Source of the DNA: CAWUIO01 sp963922455
Lineage (GTDB): Bacteria > Bacteroidota > Bacteroidia > Cytophagales > Microscillaceae
Direction: 5' to 3'
Length of the DNA: 10,505 nt
NCBI GenBank assembly: GCA_963922455.1
Contig: CAWUIO010000170.1
Coordinates: 1-10,505, forward strand
A program made the position numbers and the translations under genes. Below the pieces are notes generated by a model, which did not search any database, had not been told where the DNA came from, and saw only the letters and a list, made by a program, of their open reading frames with translations. Position 1 is the stretch's first letter; each line of letters begins with the position of its first letter. Positions 5,972-10,505 of the stretch are shown one piece after another.

Positions 5972-7918
5972 TTACTCTGAGATGTACTCCCAAGCACTTT
6001 GATACAGATTCAGGCTTTGGCTGTAATCTAGAAAAGCTTCATAAAATGGATTTTGTCCGAGTGTCGCACTGTCACCTACGACAACTAGTTTTTTTCGGGC
6101 TCGGGTGAGTGCCACATTCATCCTACGAGTATCTGCCAAAAAACCAATTTGCCCTTTATCATTGCTGCGCACTAAACTGATGTATATGACATCTCTTTCT
6201 TGCCCTTGAAACCCATCGATGGAATTGATACTGAAGTAAGGCAAATACTCAGACAGTTCGGGGTCTTGATAAAGGCTTTCTTTTAATAGCTGAACCTGAG
6301 CCTTATATGGGGAAATTACTCCCACCGTAATTCCTGTTTGGAACGTATCTACTTGGCTACTTCGTAAATGAAAAAATAATCTTGACAAATGCTTCCGGAC
6401 TAAGTTTACTTCCTCTGGATTGTAATGACTGAAGTTTTCCGGGTTGGTTTTTTCTTCAAAGCTGCATCCGGCTGTGTCAATAAATTCAAGAGCCGGATAT
6501 AGCACTACATCATCTTTCAAATCACTCAATCGGTGGTTTTTTACTTGCTCATGAGCTTGCAATTCATTTCGGTAAAATTGTCGATTGGAGAACTGCATAA
6601 TTTGCTCGTGCATACGATATTGCGTCGTAAGCATTGTATCGACTTTTTGCCGCTCGATCACTTTCTCAAATAAAGTTTCTTCCAAGCCTCCTTTGGCGGC
6701 CTCTCGTGATTTTACAGTAGGGGGAAGCTGAAAATGGTCTCCCGCAAAAACAATGCGTTTGGCTTTTGTAATCGGGATCCAACTGGCGGGTTCTAGGGCT
6801 TGGGCAGCTTCGTCTATAAATACCGTAGAGAAACTCCGGTACCGGATGTATTTATTTACAGCCCCAAGCAAAGTAGCAGTAATGACTTGACTTTGATTTA
6901 ATAAATTATCGACGATATACTTTTCTAAGATCTGAGCCTCACCGGCCATGCGAGAAGCCTCTTGAAAAAGGCGCCGTCTTTCTTGTTTTTCTGTCGGCCC
7001 AAATTTTCGGCGAAACTTGCTGGCCTGTTTACGCACTTCTTCCGCATTTTTGCGCAATTTTTTTAAATAGCGATAATCGCTATGTTGAGCAATTTGTGCT
7101 TCTAAGCTCAGATGCATCAGGTCTTCGTTGACTCGGGCCGGATTCCCGATACGAATGACCCCTAGCCCTTTTTCGGCAATTCGTTTTGTAAGCAGATCTA
7201 CGGCATTATTACTAGGAGCACTTACTAAGACCTGCTTTTCGTGGATAAGTACCTGCTCTACGGCATGTACTAAAGTAGTAGTTTTGCCGGTACCCGGGGG
7301 GCCGTGTACAATCGCTACGTCTTCGGCCCGACGGATAAGATGAATGGCTTGGTTTTGTGACTCATTTAAATGCGGAAAGTGCCCCGCATAATTGGCCAAG
7401 TTATCTCCCTCTAAAAATTGGGCTTTGCGTTTCCCGAGTAAAACATCTCTAAGCTCAGCCAAGCGGTCACCTTGGGCGGTTTGAACACTTCTTAGCGCTT
7501 TGGCCATCTCATCATAGGTATTGGTATCAAACATTAAGTCTACCCCGATATTGCCTAATTCTAGCCATTCGGGCAATTCATCTACCGATAGGGCTACTCG
7601 CATATTATTTTTCCAAAGGGCCGAAATCACGCCAGAGAGGCTAGGAGTCTTGGCTTGGCGCTCACTGAAGCTAAACACCGAAACCGAATTGCCCACTTGG
7701 AAGGCATGATTGCTCTCCAAATCGGCCATTTTTTCCAGGGTTAGGTAAAAGTTTTCCCCGGTTCCAATTTCTTGTTGGTTAATTCGGACAGGGTACCAAC
7801 TTAGGCCCTTTTTTTTTCGCTCTTCCAAAGGGGTGAGCAATACTTTATTGCGGTATTGTCTCAGGTCTTCTTCCTTTTCTATTTGTAGAAGTCTTAGCAA
7901 GTGATCAAATTCAGTCAT
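5972..7918 (-). CDS. SF1 helicase, UPF1/DNA2/IGHMBP2-like AAA domain protein
   Basis: ATP-dependent helicase of superfamily 1B, cytoplasmic, 648 residues; bacterial members of this group act on DNA or RNA with unknown cellular role. All motifs are intact: Q-motif region NESQNQAI (185-192), Walker A GPPGTGKTTT (206-215), Ia SAPSNNAVD (233-241), motif II DEAAQ (369-373), III GDHFQLPPT (393-401), IV QYRM (433-436), V DGFQGQERDVIYIS (568-581) and VI NVALTRARKKL (601-611). A charged, Lys/Arg-rich helical stretch at about 280-335 between Ia and II corresponds to the stalk/1B region of UPF1-like enzymes. The N-terminal 180 residues form the oligonucleotide-binding-like domain usual in IGHMBP2 relatives; there is no nuclease or zinc-finger domain. 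The ATG at 7918 agrees with the family's start. It is divergent from the 8038-9417 symporter across 119 bases and convergent with siaC. No sign of truncation. General function is sure; the precise substrate is not. Confidence 0.95.
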   Translation of the reverse strand: MTEFDHLLRLLQIEKEEDLRQYRNKVLLTPLEERKKKGLSWYPVRINQQEIGTGENFYLTLEKMADLESNHAFQVGNSVSVFSFSERQAKTPSLSGVISALWKNNMRVALSVDELPEWLELGNIGVDLMFDTNTYDEMAKALRSVQTAQGDRLAELRDVLLGKRKAQFLEGDNLANYAGHFPHLNESQNQAIHLIRRAEDVAIVHGPPGTGKTTTLVHAVEQVLIHEKQVLVSAPSNNAVDLLTKRIAEKGLGVIRIGNPARVNEDLMHLSLEAQIAQHSDYRYLKKLRKNAEEVRKQASKFRRKFGPTEKQERRRLFQEASRMAGEAQILEKYIVDNLLNQSQVITATLLGAVNKYIRYRSFSTVFIDEAAQALEPASWIPITKAKRIVFAGDHFQLPPTVKSREAAKGGLEETLFEKVIERQKVDTMLTTQYRMHEQIMQFSNRQFYRNELQAHEQVKNHRLSDLKDDVVLYPALEFIDTAGCSFEEKTNPENFSHYNPEEVNLVRKHLSRLFFHLRSSQVDTFQTGITVGVISPYKAQVQLLKESLYQDPELSEYLPYFSINSIDGFQGQERDVIYISLVRSNDKGQIGFLADTRRMNVALTRARKKLVVVGDSATLGQNPFYEAFLDYSQSLNLYQSAWEYISE

Positions 7919-8037
7919 TCCTTCGGTATTTATTCTAGGTTAACCCATGAAATTGGGAAAAGTTGAAAAAGGGATCTTGCAAATCTGCCAATTTATTTGT
8001 TAGTTCGTTGGCTTGTACATGATTTCAATACGATTCT

Positions 8038-9417
8038 ATGAATTTTTTAGATAAGCTGGAGGGATATATTGGGGCTTTTGTTGATATTGTTTGGGGGCCC
8101 CCACTGTTGATATTGCTCCTGGGAGGTGGTCTTTTCTTTTTAATATTTTCCCGTTTTGTCCCTTTCAAATTTTTTCGGCACGCAGTGGATGTCCTAAGGG
8201 GCAAATATGATGATCATGATGATCCAGGAGATATTAACCATTACCAGGCTTTGGCCGGAGCCTTAGCGGCCACCGTAGGGGTAGGAAATATTAGTGGGGT
8301 GGCGGTAGCTATTACCGTTGGGGGGCCGGGAGCTATTTTTTGGATGTGGATGAGTGCTTTTGTGGGCATGGCGACCAAGTTTTTTACGTGTACCCTGGCT
8401 ATCATGTACCGGGGCAAAGATAGCCAAGGCAACCTCCAAGGGGGGCCTATGTACGTGATCCGGGAAGGCATGGGAAAAGCGTGGATGCCCCTGGCTTCCT
8501 TTTTTGCCTTGGCGGGTACTATTGGGTGTTTCCCCGTTTTTCAAGCCAATCAGCTCACCCAGATTGTACGGGATATTTTGCTCATACCCAATGGCTGGGC
8601 CAGTGCCGAAAATCACTTTACCAGCGATATGATCTCGGGCTTTATCATTTTATTTATGGTTTCTTTTGTGATCCTTGGGGGAGTAAAGCGTATCGGGCAG
8701 GTTGCCGGAAGTATGGTACCTTTTATGGTATTGCTGTATGTCGGTTCTTGTTTGGTCATATTAATGATCTATGCCGATCAAGTTTTACCTACTTTTAGCT
8801 TAATTATACGCGAGGCTTTTTCTGGGGTAGCCGTGCAAGGCGGAACCTTGGGTGCGCTGATCGTTACGGGGGTCAAACGGGGAGCTTATTCCAATGAGGC
8901 GGGTATTGGTACGGCCCCTATGATGCACGGTGCGGCCAAAACCAAAGAGCCGGTCCGAGAAGGATTGGTAGCCATGTTAGGCCCCTTTATTGATACTCTC
9001 GTGGTGTGTACCATGACAGCCTTGGTGGTAATTGCTACTGGAGTCTATAAAAACATAGGAGATAATATCGAGGGCGTAACCGTTACGGCATTGGCTTTTG
9101 AGGAAGGACTACCCGGTTGGGGGTCATATATTCTTCTTTTATGTATTTTTACTTTTGCGGTCACTACCTTGTTTTCGTATGCGTACTATGGCACCAAATG
9201 CCTCGGGTTTCTCATAGGAGCCGAAAAACAAAACATTTATAATATTTTTTACTTAGCCTCCATTATTTATGGCTCAGTTGCTTCGGTCTCGGCCGCATTA
9301 GGGATGATCGATGGCATGTATGCTTTAATGGCCATACCGACCATGACTTCCGCTTTATATCTCGCCCCCAGAGTGATGGCGGCAGCCAATGATTATTTCA
9401 GTAAACTAAAATCATAA
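8038..9417 (+). CDS. Sodium:alanine/glycine symporter (AGCS family), short form
   Basis: Second inner-membrane amino acid:cation symporter of the AGCS family, 459 residues, the normal length. Seen: WGPPLLILLLGGGLFF in the first helix (19-34), AATVGVGNISGVAVA (77-91), signature GGPGAIFWMWM (95-105), GNLQGGPMYV (131-140), and SNEAGIGTAPMMHGAAKT (285-302). It has about 11 hydrophobic helices and no signal peptide. It differs from the 167-1801 paralogue in lacking the N-terminal extension and in the segment after helix 4 (CFPVFQANQ against the other's GSFGGGNMVQINQ), where the substrate path is likely to differ. The KYDDHDDPGD acidic loop (56-65) is shared with the paralogue. The 119-base gap to the divergent helicase gene must hold promoters for both, but no clean TAnnTTTG element was found there. 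Probably a single-gene unit ending at the G-tract hairpin. Substrate inferred from family only. Confidence 0.95.
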   Translation: MNFLDKLEGYIGAFVDIVWGPPLLILLLGGGLFFLIFSRFVPFKFFRHAVDVLRGKYDDHDDPGDINHYQALAGALAATVGVGNISGVAVAITVGGPGAIFWMWMSAFVGMATKFFTCTLAIMYRGKDSQGNLQGGPMYVIREGMGKAWMPLASFFALAGTIGCFPVFQANQLTQIVRDILLIPNGWASAENHFTSDMISGFIILFMVSFVILGGVKRIGQVAGSMVPFMVLLYVGSCLVILMIYADQVLPTFSLIIREAFSGVAVQGGTLGALIVTGVKRGAYSNEAGIGTAPMMHGAAKTKEPVREGLVAMLGPFIDTLVVCTMTALVVIATGVYKNIGDNIEGVTVTALAFEEGLPGWGSYILLLCIFTFAVTTLFSYAYYGTKCLGFLIGAEKQNIYNIFYLASIIYGSVASVSAALGMIDGMYALMAIPTMTSALYLAPRVMAAANDYFSKLKS

Positions 9418-9430
9418 CTCACTCCTTTTG

Positions 9431-9469
9431 AGGGGGGGGGCACTTTTTATATACCCCTTTATTCTTTTT
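9431..9469 (+). terminator. Possible terminator of the 8038-9417 symporter gene
   Basis: Fourteen bases past the stop codon, AGGGG at the start of a run of nine G can pair with CCCCT (9454-9458), and TTATTCTTTTT follows. The loop is long (about 18 bases) and several registers of the G-run can pair, so stability is uncertain. The nine-G tract is also a place where base-calling may err. Confidence 0.45.
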
Positions 9470-9470
9470 G

Positions 9471-9662
9471 CCAAAGAAGCCCATAGCCTAAACCAGTAGG
9501 GGCTGGGCTAGTCGGTTCGGACGTATTTGATTGCGAACGGGAAACCGAAGGGTGACGACTTATTTATTCACGTATTCTGTGGTCAAAATCCATACGCTTT
9601 AATTGATCGCTTTATTTCATTTTGACGATAGGCTTGGCGCCTCCATAGCCCTTGCTTGGTAT
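9471..9662. other. Intergenic stretch with several inverted repeats
   Basis: This lies between convergent genes. Visible stems: AGCCCA-(TA)-GCC with GGCTGGGCT (9478-9509, 9 bp and a 2-base bulge); GTTCG with CGAAC (9515-9537); and GGCTTGG with CCA(T)AGCC (9631-9650). None is followed by a T-run on either strand, so they are not ordinary terminators. They may be degenerate intergenic repeats or act as 3'-end structures for the convergent transcripts. No open frame or known RNA was recognised. Confidence 0.3.
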
Positions 9663-10244
9663 TTAAGCTTCATTTTGGGTTTCACGATAGCTATGCAACC
9701 AACTGGCATAGCCCATAAACGACATAAGGGTATAAATAACCATCAAGCCGGCATAAATATAGAGTGACTTCATAGAATAGAGCCCTACCGAAAAGGCATT
9801 GATCAAGATCCAAAAAATCCAACCCGACAAGACTTTATGGGCTTCCATGTAACTGGCAATAAAGCTAAAAACCGTACTCCCAGCATCGGCATAGGGGTAA
9901 TCGGCATCGCTGTATTGATCAAAAAAATAACCCAGTCCCCACGAACCGGCCAAGCCCAGGCAAAGAGTCAAAAAATGCCTTAGCCCATCCCAGGTTTGCA
10001 CGGGAAGGTTCTGTCCTCGCGGCTTGCTCCATACATACCAACCATAAAACCCTATCAAAACATAATAGCTATATAAAATGGCTTCCGAATATAATTTTGC
10101 TCCGATGAAGAGATAGATGCTTATCAGGGAGCTCAATATCCCAAAGAGCCAACACCCAATATTTTGTTGGATCATCAGGATAAGATAGGCCAGCCCCAGG
10201 AGCACCGCTAGGATTTCCAGGCCACTTGCTAAGGTTAATGCCAT
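9663..10244 (-). CDS. pnuC: PnuC-family nicotinamide riboside/vitamin transporter
   Basis: Inner-membrane facilitator of the PnuC family, which takes up nicotinamide riboside for NAD synthesis; relatives (PnuT, PnuX) carry thiamine or riboflavin. 193 residues, a little short but normal for Bacteroidota members. About seven hydrophobic helices. Family blocks: NIGCWLFGILSSLISIYLF (28-46), LYSEAILYSYYVLIGFYGWYVW with the aromatic-rich YGWYVW (51-72), and WIFWILINAFSVGLYSMKSLY (142-162), the conserved W-x-x-x-N-x-x-S-x-x-x-Y region. The ATG at 10244 follows ATTAAACACC and begins directly with the first helix. The partner kinase genes usual beside pnuC or pnuT (nadR-like, thiamine pyrophosphokinase) are not in this window, and I see no TPP riboswitch upstream, so the substrate stays open. 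The upstream minus-strand region has a good -7 element. No clear terminator follows. Confidence 0.92.
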   Translation of the reverse strand: MALTLASGLEILAVLLGLAYLILMIQQNIGCWLFGILSSLISIYLFIGAKLYSEAILYSYYVLIGFYGWYVWSKPRGQNLPVQTWDGLRHFLTLCLGLAGSWGLGYFFDQYSDADYPYADAGSTVFSFIASYMEAHKVLSGWIFWILINAFSVGLYSMKSLYIYAGLMVIYTLMSFMGYASWLHSYRETQNEA

Positions 10245-10283
10245 GGTGTTTAATAATTAAGATACATATGATCCATTTTCTGT

Positions 10284-10291
10284 CAAATTTA
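10284..10291 (-). promoter_or_regulatory. Candidate -7 promoter element for pnuC
   Basis: TAAATTTG on the minus strand is an exact TAnnTTTG match, identical to the octamer before the 2982-4331 gene, and lies 40 bases before the pnuC ATG. That would leave a leader of about 33 bases. No clear -33 TTTG is seen at the usual spacing. Confidence 0.4.
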
Positions 10292-10505
10292 GCCAATATC
10301 CCTTGTTTTATTATGGGAATAATTTGCCCGCAATTTTATTACTTCAAGACTTCGCAGAAGCTTAGAGATGGAGTGTTTACCAAGGCTTAGCTGAGCGAAG
10401 TAAATAATGCGAGTTGCCCTAAAAAGCCATGGGAAAGTCAGTGATTGGCTTCCTTATCGGGTACAACTTTTGGCATAGGGACGGAAGCCCGTAGGGCCGA
10501 GACCG
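10292..10505. other. Gene-free, repeat-rich right edge
   Basis: No open frame of note. Several nested inverted repeats are visible: TTATTACTTC (10335-10344) with GAAGTAAATAA (about 10397-10408) around a small CTTC-GCA-GAAG hairpin; then AAGCCA (10424-10429) with TGGCTT (10446-10451) inside GTTG-CCC / GGG-TA-CAAC. At the very end is GCCC-GTA-GGGC followed by CGAGACC, resembling the left-edge element. It could be a structured RNA, part of a dispersed repeat, or the leader of a gene beyond the edge. Confidence 0.35.

Noticed and set aside
7919..8037. Promoters for the divergent helicase and symporter genes
   Set aside because: They must exist, but no sequence fits TAnnTTTG well enough on either strand to place them.
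10245..10505. Thiamine (TPP) or other vitamin riboswitch before pnuC
   Set aside because: No recognisable conserved core such as CTGAGA with its partner elements was found on the minus strand.

Overview
The window looks like chromosome from a member of the Bacteroidota, perhaps a marine Cytophagia or Saprospiria lineage. Genes mostly lack a Shine-Dalgarno sequence and start after A/T-rich stretches. Three genes have a perfect match to the Bacteroidota -7 promoter element TAnnTTTG a short way upstream. The gene set (two AGCS symporters, a stand-alone SiaC/DUF1987 protein, a PnuC transporter, a UPF0173 hydrolase, an UPF1/DNA2-like helicase) fits that phylum. This placement is inference; no rRNA or other phylogenetic marker is present.

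Layout from left to right. Positions 1-166 hold a very GC-rich stem-loop and a strong rho-independent terminator. The terminator ends the minus-strand gene for a sodium:amino-acid symporter with an unusual signal-peptide-bearing N-terminal extension (167-1801). Next on the minus strand come a membrane-anchored protein of unknown family (1904-2890) and, upstream of it, a three-part peptidoglycan-related protein (2982-4331). These two probably form one transcription unit. A minus-strand UPF0173 metallo-hydrolase (4454-5140) follows, with its own promoter and terminator. After a 425-bp A/T-rich gap, a plus-strand SiaC-like regulator (5566-5967) meets a large minus-strand SF1 helicase (5972-7918) end to end, with only 4 bp between stop codons. 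A second, shorter AGCS symporter (8038-9417, plus) is divergent from the helicase. A minus-strand PnuC-type vitamin transporter (9663-10244) and a structured, gene-free right edge close the window.

Most genes are housekeeping or transport singletons with no shared pathway. The exception is the 2982-4331 / 1904-2890 pair. The upstream protein joins a Tlde1-like (DUF2778, L,D-transpeptidase-related) domain, a peptidoglycan-binding domain and a CHAP-like amidase domain. In both enzyme-like domains the residues expected at the catalytic positions are replaced: Cys to Gly in the first; Cys to His and His to Gln in the second. The downstream partner has three predicted membrane helices and a large soluble C-terminal region predicted to be periplasmic. 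The arrangement recalls a secreted cell-wall effector with a membrane immunity protein, but with a catalytically degenerate effector. It is the most unusual item in the window.
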